Shown one piece after another: positions 11,698 to 18,991 of a DNA stretch of 64,000 nucleotides (positions are counted from its first letter, which is position 1; each line of letters opens with the position of its first letter). The stretch lies in NCBI RefSeq assembly GCF_000423585.1, contig NZ_KE384056.1:107845-171844 (forward strand), given 5' to 3'. The translations under genes were made by a program, and so were the position numbers. The notes under the pieces are model-generated. The model saw nothing but the letters and a program-made list of their open reading frames with translations, was not told the DNA's origin and made no database searches. Source of the DNA: Salinimicrobium xinjiangense DSM 19287. Lineage in GTDB: Bacteria > Bacteroidota > Bacteroidia > Flavobacteriales > Flavobacteriaceae.

Positions 11698-12024
11698 ATG
11701 AGCGACGACAATAACAATCCTAAAAAGCAAAAAAAAGGACAGATCAATATAGAACTTGATGAAAAAGTAGCTGAAGGCACTTATTCGAACCTCGCAATAA
11801 TCAATCATTCTGTATCGGAATTTGTAGTTGATTTTGTTAGCATTATGCCCGGAACACCCAAGAGTAAGGTGAAATCGCGTATTATTTTAACTCCGCAACA
11901 TGCAAAGCGCTTATTAAAAGCTCTGGCAGATAATGTCAACAGGTTTGAAAAAGCACATGGTGAAATAAAGGAGTACGACCAGCCGAACATTCCCTTAAAT
12001 TTTGGTCCCACCGGGCAGGCATAA
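11698..12024 (+). CDS. DUF3467 family protein
   Basis: This 108-residue soluble protein matches DUF3467, a small family of unknown function common in Bacteroidota. The body contains the family-like NHSVSEFVVDFVSIMPG segment and a PQHAKRLLKAL helix, after a Lys/Asn-rich disordered N-terminus. There is no signal peptide or membrane span. It begins 31 nt after the rpoC terminator, so it may have its own promoter. No function can be assigned from sequence. Confidence 0.85.
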   Translation: MSDDNNNPKKQKKGQINIELDEKVAEGTYSNLAIINHSVSEFVVDFVSIMPGTPKSKVKSRIILTPQHAKRLLKALADNVNRFEKAHGEIKEYDQPNIPLNFGPTGQA

Positions 12025-12057
12025 ATTCTCTGGGTTATTTTTTTTAAGAATTAGGAT

Positions 12058-12106
12058 TAACGGGTATCTGGAAAAGAAAATCTCTTTTCGTGCCCGTTAC
12101 TTTTTT
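12058..12106 (+). terminator. Terminator-like hairpin after the DUF3467 gene
   Basis: TAACGGG (12058-12064) pairs with CCCGTTA (12093-12099), and GAAAAGA (12071-12077) pairs with TCTTTTC (12083-12089) inside it. A six-T run follows at once. It probably ends transcription of the DUF3467 gene. Confidence 0.7.
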
Positions 12107-12217
12107 GATGACCTCCCGTATTGCTTCTTTTTCAGAAAAGTTTAGTCTTAGTTTAAGATTATATAATTTCATATAAGACTTATTTTTAAGATTTTAAGAA
12201 GGCAAATCTGGTGAAGT

Positions 12218-13672
12218 ATGGCAGAAAAGCAACGAAGAAAAGATTTACCTGAAGCACCAAAAGGAAAAGACAGACTGAAATGGTATGGTCCCGGACTTTT
12301 GTGGATGATTTCGGCAGTTGGATCGGGTTCTGTTCTTTTTACGCCGAGGGTGGGCGCCCGTTATGGTTACGAATTTCTTTGGATGGCCCTTATCTTTATG
12401 TTCTTTATGTGGGTTATGATCCGGGAAGTGGGTAGATATACTGTAGTAACAGGGAATACAATTTTCGAAGGATACAGAGATATTTCCGGTTCCAGTAACT
12501 GGACACTCTATTTCATACTCATTCCCCAAATGGTTGCGGCTGTAGTAACCATTGCCGGGATAGCTGCTCTTGCAGGCAGTACCCTAATGATTGCAGTTCC
12601 ATGGGCCTATGAGATCTATGCCACGGGCCTTATCCTTCTTTGTTTGGTCCTGGTGATTACCGGCACCTATATTGTAATAGAAAGAGTAACTTCTGTCCTT
12701 GCTGCTCTACTGGTAACAGTGGTGATAGTAAGTGCTATAATGGTTTTTCCTGATTCATCTGACTTAATTTCTGGAATACTTCCATCTTTTCCTGAAGATA
12801 CAGACGTTGAGTTTGTCATCCCATGGGTAGGTTTTATTCTCGCGGGAGCCTCCGGAATCATGTGGTTCTCTTACTGGGTTTCAGCACGAGGCTACGGAGG
12901 TGATCTTACCGCTTTGGAAGATGTTAAAACCATCGAACCTAAAGAAAGAAAAAATGAATATAAATCGGCAAAAGAGGACTATAAGGAATTAAAGAGCTGG
13001 TTTTCCACCATGAGTGTTACGGCGGCCATTGGGGTAGTTGGAGGAGGTCTTATCCTCATCTCTTTTCTTATCCTGGGTACAGAACTGTTACGCCCGGAAG
13101 GTACTATTCCCGAAGGGATAACAGTAGCTGAAGATCTCACTAAACTTCTTTCGGGAATTTGGGGTGAGGCCGGTCGCTGGTTTTTGATCGTGGGCATCAT
13201 GATAGCCTTATTAGGAACCATTCTGTCCAACCAGGATGGCTATGGACGTATGTTTGCCGATGGAACGGTCATTCTTGCTATGCCATTTCTTAAGAAGAAG
13301 GAAATGATCGATCCCGAAATTCCCAGTGCTGCCGAGGAAGAAGCTGAACCTCTCGGGGAACAAAGTAAGTTCCGGAAGAAAACCACCAGTATTTTACTCA
13401 ATAAAAAATTGCTACGGCTCTTTTATGCCATTGTGTTTGGGGCTGTTCTACCTATCGCCGCCTTTTTTATGGTAAAAGATCCGGTGCATATCCTTAGCAT
13501 AGCAGGAACCATAGCCGCCGTACATACTCCTGTAGTGGTCTTTCTAACACTGCACCTCAACCGCACCAGGTTACCGGCACCAGTTAAACCAGGGAAGTTC
13601 ATCACCGGCGCAATGTGGTTGTCCGGAATTTCCTATGCGGCATTTGCAATTTATCATTTTACAACCTTATAA
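12218..13672 (+). CDS. Nramp-like divalent metal transporter, noncanonical
   Basis: This 484-residue membrane protein has the length and hydropathy of the Nramp (SLC11) fold, with GPGLLWMISAVGSG at the start of the first span and about ten to eleven spans. Canonical Nramp proteins carry DPGN in TM1 and MPH in TM6; here the DPGN site reads G35-S36-G37-S38, and the TM6 site reads WFSYWVSARGYGG (about 215-228) with no MPH. The metal-binding Asp, Asn and Met are therefore absent. A charged cytoplasmic loop lies at about 235-260. The ion carried cannot be inferred; it may be a distant Nramp branch with another substrate. Confidence 0.75.
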   Translation: MAEKQRRKDLPEAPKGKDRLKWYGPGLLWMISAVGSGSVLFTPRVGARYGYEFLWMALIFMFFMWVMIREVGRYTVVTGNTIFEGYRDISGSSNWTLYFILIPQMVAAVVTIAGIAALAGSTLMIAVPWAYEIYATGLILLCLVLVITGTYIVIERVTSVLAALLVTVVIVSAIMVFPDSSDLISGILPSFPEDTDVEFVIPWVGFILAGASGIMWFSYWVSARGYGGDLTALEDVKTIEPKERKNEYKSAKEDYKELKSWFSTMSVTAAIGVVGGGLILISFLILGTELLRPEGTIPEGITVAEDLTKLLSGIWGEAGRWFLIVGIMIALLGTILSNQDGYGRMFADGTVILAMPFLKKKEMIDPEIPSAAEEEAEPLGEQSKFRKKTTSILLNKKLLRLFYAIVFGAVLPIAAFFMVKDPVHILSIAGTIAAVHTPVVVFLTLHLNRTRLPAPVKPGKFITGAMWLSGISYAAFAIYHFTTL

Positions 13673-13815
13673 TTCAGGAATTCAATGAGGAAAGGCGAAG
13701 AAAATAGAGCTTTAAAATGGCCTTTGGATGTCTACTAAAAAAGCTCTAGCTTCTCCTTTGACTAAATTTTCTATATTTATCTTTTCCCTGCTAAACCTGT
13801 TCTTTAATTTAGTAA

Positions 13816-14049
13816 ATGAAGCCTGTCAGAACTTTCTTTAATTTCACCCGTATCTTCTGGATTATTTCCAGGCTTACTTTGGGTCTTATTTTTTGTTATT
13901 GCGCTATTTTTCTGCTGGAAGCGGCAGATACAATGGATTACATCGCGGCCGGTTTCTTCGGAATAATCGGGATGGTTCTCTTCTGGTGTTTTATCGCCGG
14001 ACTATTTCGGGGGAGTGCTAATAATGGTTTAGGATTCCCACAGGGATGA
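13816..14049 (+). CDS. Small two-span membrane protein, unknown
   Basis: This 77-residue hypothetical protein has two predicted membrane helices (about residues 14-35 and 42-65) and a short Gly/Asn tail. I do not recognise a family. Its TGA stop overlaps the ATG of the next gene (ATGA), which suggests translational coupling and that both are real. A 143-nt spacer with a loose AGAGCTTT/AAAGCTCT inverted repeat separates it from the transporter gene. Confidence 0.5.
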   Translation: MKPVRTFFNFTRIFWIISRLTLGLIFCYCAIFLLEAADTMDYIAAGFFGIIGMVLFWCFIAGLFRGSANNGLGFPQG

Positions 14050-14246
14050 TCCTGATAATCATGGCAATTGCTATGGCATATTCCACCATAGACGTTTTTG
14101 GTGTGAAAGAGGCTGCATTTCTTTTCCTCTTGCCTTTGTGGTTGTTTATGGCTGGTCTTTTTGAATTGATCGGTATTAAAGAGAGAAACAAAAAACCTGA
14201 TGCTATTACGGAATTGTCAGATGTGCCTGTTAAATTAGGATCATAA
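14046..14246 (+). CDS. Small membrane protein, unknown, coupled to the previous gene
   Basis: This 66-residue protein starts within the stop of the preceding small membrane protein (4-nt ATGA overlap). It has two hydrophobic helices (about 2-14 and 22-43) and a polar C-terminus. No family is recognised. The pair could be a two-subunit membrane unit or the remains of one longer gene; coupling favours the former. Confidence 0.5.
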   Translation: MILIIMAIAMAYSTIDVFGVKEAAFLFLLPLWLFMAGLFELIGIKERNKKPDAITELSDVPVKLGS

Positions 14247-14287
14247 CCCTTCAGTAATTCTTCTTTATGCAAGCTTTATAGTTGTTC

Positions 14288-14836
14288 ATGGAAAATGAGA
14301 AGAAACCTGTATCCAGTAAATTTCTGAGCCTAATTCTCAGACATAGACCAGAGATTGTGGGACTTCAGCTGGATCAGCAGGGGTGGGCATTTGTCGAGGA
14401 TCTGATTTCTAAAGTTCAAAAGCATGGAAAACAGCTGGATCTCGAGATCCTTCGGGAAATTGTGGATTCAAATAACAAGAAAAGGTTTAGTTTTAACAAG
14501 GATGCAACAAAAATTAGAGCAAATCAGGGGCATTCCGTGAAGGTGGATCTGGCTTATGAGCCTAAGGTACCGCCTCCAATTCTTTATCACGGTACTGCTG
14601 GAAGAAATGTCTCTTCTATATTAAATACTGGCATTTTGAAACAAATCCGACATCATGTTCATTTAAGCGAAAGCCTTCCCTCCGCTATGGAAGTAGGAGG
14701 AAGACATGGGAAACCTGTAGTTTTCGAAGTACTCGCAGGGAAAATGTTTGAAGAGGGTATTGATTTTTTCAGGTCAGACAATGGAGTGTGGTTAACGGAT
14801 GAAGTACCGGTAAAATTTCTAAAACAAATAGATTGA
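14288..14836 (+). CDS. kptA: RNA 2'-phosphotransferase (Tpt1/KptA family)
   Basis: This 182-residue protein matches Tpt1/KptA, which moves an internal RNA 2'-phosphate onto NAD+, giving ADP-ribose 1'',2''-cyclic phosphate. The N-terminal half has SKFLSLILRHRPE; the C-terminal ADP-ribosyltransferase-like half has LYHGTAGRNV, HVHLSE and the R..GK(P) segment. The family's catalytic R-H-R-R pattern appears complete. I start it at ATG 14288; an upstream TTG would add only two residues. It overlaps the downstream GNAT gene. In bacteria the physiological substrate is unclear because tRNA splicing of the eukaryotic type is absent. Confidence 0.9.
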   Translation: MENEKKPVSSKFLSLILRHRPEIVGLQLDQQGWAFVEDLISKVQKHGKQLDLEILREIVDSNNKKRFSFNKDATKIRANQGHSVKVDLAYEPKVPPPILYHGTAGRNVSSILNTGILKQIRHHVHLSESLPSAMEVGGRHGKPVVFEVLAGKMFEEGIDFFRSDNGVWLTDEVPVKFLKQID

Positions 14837-15294
14837 GTGACCTAAAAATTAAGCACACAACTGCTACAGATCAACATTTCATCAAACTGGTTAAAGAGCT
14901 TGATGAAGAGCTGGCTGTTACCGATGGTGAGGAACATTCTTTTTATGACCAATTTAATAAGTTGGATTCCATAAAACATGTTGTAGTTCTTTTCGAGAAC
15001 GATCTTCCTGTTTCCTGCGGAGCCATTAAGCATTATGATGATAAAACTGCCGAAGTGAAAAGAATGTATACTTCCAGAGAGAGTAGAGGGAAAGGTTATG
15101 CTGCAAAAATTCTTGCAGAGCTGGAACAATGGGCGGGGGAACTCGGTTATGAAAGATGTATTTTGGAAACAGGAATAAATCAGCCGGAGGCAATCAGGCT
15201 TTATCATAAAACCGGCTATCTCAGATTTCCAAATTACGGGCAGTACACCGGAGTGGAAAAGAGTTTTTGCTTTGAGAAATTATTAAAGAAATAA
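14833..15294 (+). CDS. GNAT family N-acetyltransferase
   Basis: This 153-residue protein has the GNAT fold: the acetyl-CoA loop RESRGKGYAAKIL (about residues 76-88) with the R-x-x-G-x-G/A pattern, and the C-terminal ETGINQPEAIRLYHKTGY segment. The start is a TTG at 14833 that overlaps the kptA stop codon, implying translational coupling. The acetyl acceptor is unknown. Co-transcription with kptA is likely but need not imply a shared pathway. Confidence 0.85.
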   Translation: MSDLKIKHTTATDQHFIKLVKELDEELAVTDGEEHSFYDQFNKLDSIKHVVVLFENDLPVSCGAIKHYDDKTAEVKRMYTSRESRGKGYAAKILAELEQWAGELGYERCILETGINQPEAIRLYHKTGYLRFPNYGQYTGVEKSFCFEKLLKK

Positions 15295-15304
15295 AAGGAG
15301 TTAT

Positions 15305-15625
15305 ATGGCAGAGAGAATTCAATCTTACAGGCAGTTTTATCAATATTACCTCACGGAACATCAAAATAAGACCAGCCGGATTTTACATTTTACAGGAACT
15401 TTCCTGGTCTTTGTGTTACTATTTGCAGCTATTTTCTTCGGGTGGGGCTGGGAATGGATCTTTTTACCACTGGTTGGCTACGGATTTGCCTGGGTAGGTC
15501 ATGCTTTTTTTGAAAAGAATAAACCTGCCACTTTCAGATATCCTTTCTGGAGCCTCATTTCTGACTTCAAGCTATTTTTTGAGATCCTCTTAGGGAAAAG
15601 AAGTTTTGATTCCCGGAAGGATTAA
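15305..15625 (+). CDS. DUF962/Mpo1-like membrane protein
   Basis: This 106-residue protein matches the Mpo1-like (DUF962) family, whose yeast member is an iron-dependent 2-hydroxy fatty acid dioxygenase. Conserved histidines are visible in YLTEHQNKTSRILHFTG (two His) and in GHAFFEKNKP, with two hydrophobic segments between. AAAGGAG lies 4 nt before the ATG, one of the few good Shine-Dalgarno-like sites in this window. Enzymatic activity in bacteria is not established. Confidence 0.8.
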   Translation: MAERIQSYRQFYQYYLTEHQNKTSRILHFTGTFLVFVLLFAAIFFGWGWEWIFLPLVGYGFAWVGHAFFEKNKPATFRYPFWSLISDFKLFFEILLGKRSFDSRKD

Positions 15626-15634
15626 GATTAGAAA

Positions 15635-15673
15635 AAAATACCTTTCAAAAATGTCATTTTTGAAAGGTATTTT
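15635..15673. terminator. Bidirectional terminator, 18-bp perfect stem
   Basis: Arms 15635-15652 and 15656-15673 are perfectly complementary over 18 bp with a 3-nt loop, with A runs on the left and T runs on the right. It lies between the converging DUF962 and prfC genes and can serve both strands. Confidence 0.92.
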
Positions 15674-15699
15674 CAGTACTCAATACTAAAATCTCTATA

Positions 15700-17289
15700 C
15701 TACTTAAATTCCGAAACGAAATGGAATTTGATGTGGGGATATTTCTGTTGTGCCATCTGTAGCGAAAAGGCAGAATCGGCAAGAAAAACCAATTGTCCGC
15801 GCTTGTCATGAGCCAGGAATTTTGATTTTACTCTTTTAAAGTCTTTGAATTCTTCACTTTTGGGATCTTCAGGATCTACCCAACATGCCTTGTGTACGTT
15901 CAGGTTTTCATAAGTACATTTTGCTCCATATTCATGCTCCAATCGGTACTGTATCACTTCAAACTGCAGTGCGCCCACAGTTCCAATTACTTTTCTTCCG
16001 TTAAGTTCGAGCGTAAAAAGCTGGGCTACTCCTTCATCCATTAACTGATCAATCCCTTTCTCAAGTTGCTTGGATTTCATGGGATCGGCGTTATTGATAT
16101 AACGGAAATGTTCCGGTGAGAAACTCGGGATTCCTTTGTATTGCAGTTCTTCTCCTTCAGTTAAAGTGTCTCCAATCTTAAAGTTTCCGGTATCGTGAAG
16201 ACCTACGATGTCCCCAGGATAAGAAACATCAACAATTTCCTTCTTTTCAGCAAAAAAGGCATTTGGGCTGGAGAATTTGAGGTTCTTCCCGTGTCGTACA
16301 TGCAGGTACGGCTTATTCCGCTCAAATTTTCCTGAAACAATTTTTATAAAAGCCAGCCTGTCTCTGTGCTTGGGGTCCATGTTAGCGTGGATCTTAAAAA
16401 CAAAGCCGGTAAAATCTTTTTCATCGGGTTCGACTTTCCTGCTGTCACTTTCCTTTGGGCGGGGAGTAGGAGCAATAGTAATAAAACAATCAAGCAATTC
16501 CCGAACTCCAAAGTTGTTCAAAGCCGATCCAAAGAAAACCGGTTGCAGGTTCCCCGCCAGATAAGCTTCTTTGTCAAATTCCGGATATACGCCGTGAACG
16601 AGCTCCAGTTCTTCACGTAAAGTGTTTGCTGCTCTCTCGCCAATGAGTTGATCCAGTTCTTTAGAAGCAAGGTCAGAGATCTCCACAGTTTCTTCTATAT
16701 CCTTTCTTGGATCTCCTGTAAAAAGGTTGACGTTTTGTTCCCAGATATTATAGATCCCTTTGAAATCATAACCCATTCCGATAGGAAAGCTGAGCGGAGT
16801 TACCGTAAGATTCAATTTTTGTTCGATCTCATCAAGCAATTCAAAAGCATCTTTTCCTTCACGGTCAAGTTTATTGATGAAAACGATCATAGGAATATTT
16901 CGCATGCGGCAGACTTCCACAAGTTTTTCAGTTTGCTCCTCGACCCCTTTGGCAACGTCTATTACAACAATCACACTGTCGACTGCCGTGAGCGTTCTAA
17001 AAGTATCTTCAGCAAAATCTTTGTGCCCGGGAGTATCCAGGATATTAATTTTTGTTCCCTCGTATTCAAATGCAAGTACAGAAGTTGCGACCGATATCCC
17101 CCGCTGGCGCTCAATTTCCATAAAGTCACTGGTTGCTCCTTTTTTGATCTTGTTAGACTTCACAGCCCCGGCTTCCTGGATCGCACCTCCAAAAAGGAGC
17201 AGCTTTTCTGTTAATGTGGTTTTACCGGCATCGGGGTGAGAAATGATCCCGAAGGTTCTTCGTCTCTTGATCTCTTCTGAAAATTTCAT
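15700..17289 (-). CDS. prfC: Peptide chain release factor 3
   Basis: This 529-residue GTPase is RF3, which removes RF1/RF2 from the ribosome after termination. It shows SHPDAGKTTLTEKLL (P-loop), the switch I segment with ERQRGISV, DTPGHKDF and NKLD. The start chosen is the ATG at 17289 (MKFSEEIKRRRTFGI); an upstream in-frame extension of 19 residues is not conserved in the family. It converges on the DUF962 gene and diverges from idi. Confidence 0.96.
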   Translation of the reverse strand: MKFSEEIKRRRTFGIISHPDAGKTTLTEKLLLFGGAIQEAGAVKSNKIKKGATSDFMEIERQRGISVATSVLAFEYEGTKINILDTPGHKDFAEDTFRTLTAVDSVIVVIDVAKGVEEQTEKLVEVCRMRNIPMIVFINKLDREGKDAFELLDEIEQKLNLTVTPLSFPIGMGYDFKGIYNIWEQNVNLFTGDPRKDIEETVEISDLASKELDQLIGERAANTLREELELVHGVYPEFDKEAYLAGNLQPVFFGSALNNFGVRELLDCFITIAPTPRPKESDSRKVEPDEKDFTGFVFKIHANMDPKHRDRLAFIKIVSGKFERNKPYLHVRHGKNLKFSSPNAFFAEKKEIVDVSYPGDIVGLHDTGNFKIGDTLTEGEELQYKGIPSFSPEHFRYINNADPMKSKQLEKGIDQLMDEGVAQLFTLELNGRKVIGTVGALQFEVIQYRLEHEYGAKCTYENLNVHKACWVDPEDPKSEEFKDFKRVKSKFLAHDKRGQLVFLADSAFSLQMAQQKYPHIKFHFVSEFK

Positions 17290-17403
17290 ATTCTTCTTTA
17301 AAGCTGCAAAGATAATTATTTGATCGTGAATTCGCTGCTTAGTCACTTACTCCTTTCCGGCTTTTCTAAGTTGTCAAAAAAGGTAATTTCCCGACTGATT
17401 TTG

Positions 17404-17411
17404 TACATTTG
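17404..17411 (+). promoter_or_regulatory. Candidate -7 box for idi
   Basis: TACATTTG fits the Bacteroidota -7 consensus TAnnTTTG exactly and lies 16 nt before the idi ATG. No convincing -33 TTG is placed at the usual distance, so confidence is limited. Confidence 0.4.
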
Positions 17412-17427
17412 GAGTTCAATTTTTGCA

Positions 17428-17946
17428 ATGAAAGAAGAACAAGTAATCCTGGTGAATGAAAAAGATGAGCAGATTGGGTTAATGCCCAAAATGGAAGCTC
17501 ATGAAAAAGCATTGCTACACAGGGCTTTTTCGGTTTTTGTGTTCAATGACAGGAATGAGCTCATGATCCAGCGAAGGGCACTCGGTAAATATCATTCCCC
17601 GGGACTATGGACCAATACCTGCTGTAGCCATCAACGGGAAGGGGAAAGCAATATAGCTGCCGGAAAAAGAAGACTTCAGGAAGAAATGGGCTTTACTACA
17701 GATTTAAAGGAAACGGTTTCATTTATTTATAAAGCCCCTTTTGACAACGGGTTAACCGAACATGAATTTGACCATATTCTTGTAGGTTATTATAACGAGG
17801 AGCCCAACTTGAATCCCGAAGAAGCCGATGATTATAAATGGGTAGGTCTGGAAGAGTTAAAGGAGGATATGAAGAAAAATCCTGAGCTTTATACTGAATG
17901 GTTTAAGATTATCTTTGATAAATATTATAAACACATCCGGCAATGA
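17428..17946 (+). CDS. idi: Isopentenyl-diphosphate delta-isomerase, type 1
   Basis: This 172-residue Nudix-fold enzyme interconverts isopentenyl and dimethylallyl diphosphate. It has the catalytic Cys in TNTCCSHQREGE (C65/C66) and the acid in EHEFDHIL. The start is the ATG at 17428; a longer in-frame reading from 17320 overlaps the prfC promoter region and is not family-like. It overlaps queD by 4 nt (ATGA). The linkage to a pterin enzyme is probably only operon packing. Confidence 0.95.
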   Translation: MKEEQVILVNEKDEQIGLMPKMEAHEKALLHRAFSVFVFNDRNELMIQRRALGKYHSPGLWTNTCCSHQREGESNIAAGKRRLQEEMGFTTDLKETVSFIYKAPFDNGLTEHEFDHILVGYYNEEPNLNPEEADDYKWVGLEELKEDMKKNPELYTEWFKIIFDKYYKHIRQ

Positions 17947-18353
17947 AAGTAACGGTCCACAGGAAGGCTCATTTCAATGCTGCTCACCGGTTGCATCGCA
18001 GGGACTGGGATGAGGAAAAGAACAGGAAAGTCTTTGGTAAATGCAGCAATCCGCATTATCACGGACATAACTATGAACTTATAGTTGCAGTGACAGGAGA
18101 GATCAATGAAGAGACTGGCTTTGTAATGGACCTTAAGGATCTTAAAGAGCTTATATACCAGAAGATCGAACTTGCTTTTGACCACAAGAATCTCAATGAA
18201 GAAGTTCCGGAATTTAAGGAACTCAATCCTACTGCCGAGAATATTTCTGTGATAATCTGGAGAAAGTTGAGGTCTGAACTGGGTTTACACCTTGATCTGG
18301 AGGTTACTTTATATGAAACTCCCAGAAATTTTGTGACTTACAGAGGGGAGTAA
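17943..18353 (+). CDS. queD: 6-pyruvoyl-tetrahydropterin synthase/QueD family protein
   Basis: This 136-residue protein belongs to the PTPS/QueD family. Zinc ligands are visible as HRKAHFNAAH (second His of the pair) and NPHYHGHNY, the CxNxHGH-type motif; a C-terminal LYETPRNFV segment holds the family Glu. QueD makes 6-carboxy-tetrahydropterin for queuosine synthesis; other members make 6-pyruvoyl-tetrahydropterin. Sequence alone does not exclude the second role. It is coupled to idi by ATGA. Confidence 0.88.
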   Translation: MKVTVHRKAHFNAAHRLHRRDWDEEKNRKVFGKCSNPHYHGHNYELIVAVTGEINEETGFVMDLKDLKELIYQKIELAFDHKNLNEEVPEFKELNPTAENISVIIWRKLRSELGLHLDLEVTLYETPRNFVTYRGE

Positions 18354-18423
18354 TTTTTTTTCAAATTAGTGTTCTTTGAATCGGGAAATAACGTAAATTC
18401 GCTGCTGAAAAATTTGTGAAGCG

Positions 18424-18690
18424 ATGGCGAACAGAAGAACATTAAAAAGAGATATCAATTACGTTTTTGGAGATATTATCGAGGCGGCTTACCTGCATCA
18501 GATAACTCATCCTAAAGAAGATCCTGCAAAATCTGAAGAGATCGTTGAAGAGGCAATTTCAGAATTTGATGAATTGATCGGTAAGATGAACCAAAAAGAT
18601 GTTGAGAATAGAAAGCAGCATTTTAAAGGAATAGAAAATGAATTCGAGGCTAAGGCCAGAGATCTTGTAGAAAAAATAAACGCTCTGTAG
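18424..18690 (+). CDS. Conserved small alpha-helical protein, unknown
   Basis: This 88-residue acidic/basic helical protein begins MANRRTLKRDINYVFGDI. I do not assign a family, though a protein of this type appears common in flavobacteria. It has no signal peptide or membrane span, and its even charge pattern suggests a helical bundle. The upstream TAAATTCG (18394-18401) resembles a -7 box. Confidence 0.7.
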   Translation: MANRRTLKRDINYVFGDIIEAAYLHQITHPKEDPAKSEEIVEEAISEFDELIGKMNQKDVENRKQHFKGIENEFEAKARDLVEKINAL

Positions 18691-18703
18691 ATACAGAGTC
18701 TTT

Positions 18704-18777
18704 GCCGATGTAGCTCAGCTGGCTAGAGCAGCTGATTTGTAATCAGCAGGTCGTGGGTTCGAGTCCCTCCATCGGCT
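18704..18777 (+). tRNA. trnT: tRNA-Thr (anticodon TGT)
   Basis: The 74-nt cloverleaf has acceptor stem 18704-18710 with 18770-18776, anticodon loop 18736-18742 with TGT at 18738-18740, and GGTTCGAGTCC in the T-arm. CCA is not encoded. Confidence 0.96.
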
Positions 18778-18780
18778 CAA

Positions 18781-18807
18781 AAAAAGCTTCCTTTTCGGAA
18801 GCTTTTT
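18781..18807 (+). terminator. Terminator after tRNA-Thr
   Basis: AAAAAGCTTCC pairs perfectly with GGAAGCTTTTT around a 5-nt loop, with seven T at the end. It starts 3 nt after the tRNA. Confidence 0.9.
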
Positions 18808-18810
18808 TTA

Positions 18811-18840
18811 TTCAAAGTTCAAAATTCAAGGTTCAAAAAA
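18811..18840 (+). repeat. Short heptad tract (TTCAAAG type)
   Basis: TTCAAAG, TTCAAAA, TTCAAGG, TTCAAAA follow one another without gaps directly after the tRNA-Thr terminator. The same heptads recur at 28321 and 51323. Confidence 0.8.
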
Positions 18841-18940
18841 TTTCTTCCGCTTACTGCCGCCACTATTCACTGCGCGGTTCTTACCGTATCCTAATTAAGA
18901 ATTAGTTCCGGTTTTTCTGAAATTCTTTTTATTTTTTTAA

Positions 18941-18989
18941 TCTCAAATCTCAAATCTCAAATCTCAAATCTCAAATCTCATGTCTCAAA
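18941..18989 (+). repeat. Heptad tandem array (TCTCAAA)7
   Basis: Seven consecutive 7-nt units, six of them exactly TCTCAAA and one TCTCATG, end 3 nt before the mqo stop codon on the other strand. This is the cleanest heptad array in the window. Confidence 0.95.
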
Positions 18990-18991
18990 TC

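Noticed and set aside
17320-17427. Upstream extension of idi
   Set aside because: It covers the prfC-idi promoter spacer including a TACATTTG box; homologues start near the ATG at 17428.
18941-18989. Possible CRISPR array (also the tracts at 28321 and 63114)
   Set aside because: The units are 7 nt with no spacers, and there are no cas genes in the window.
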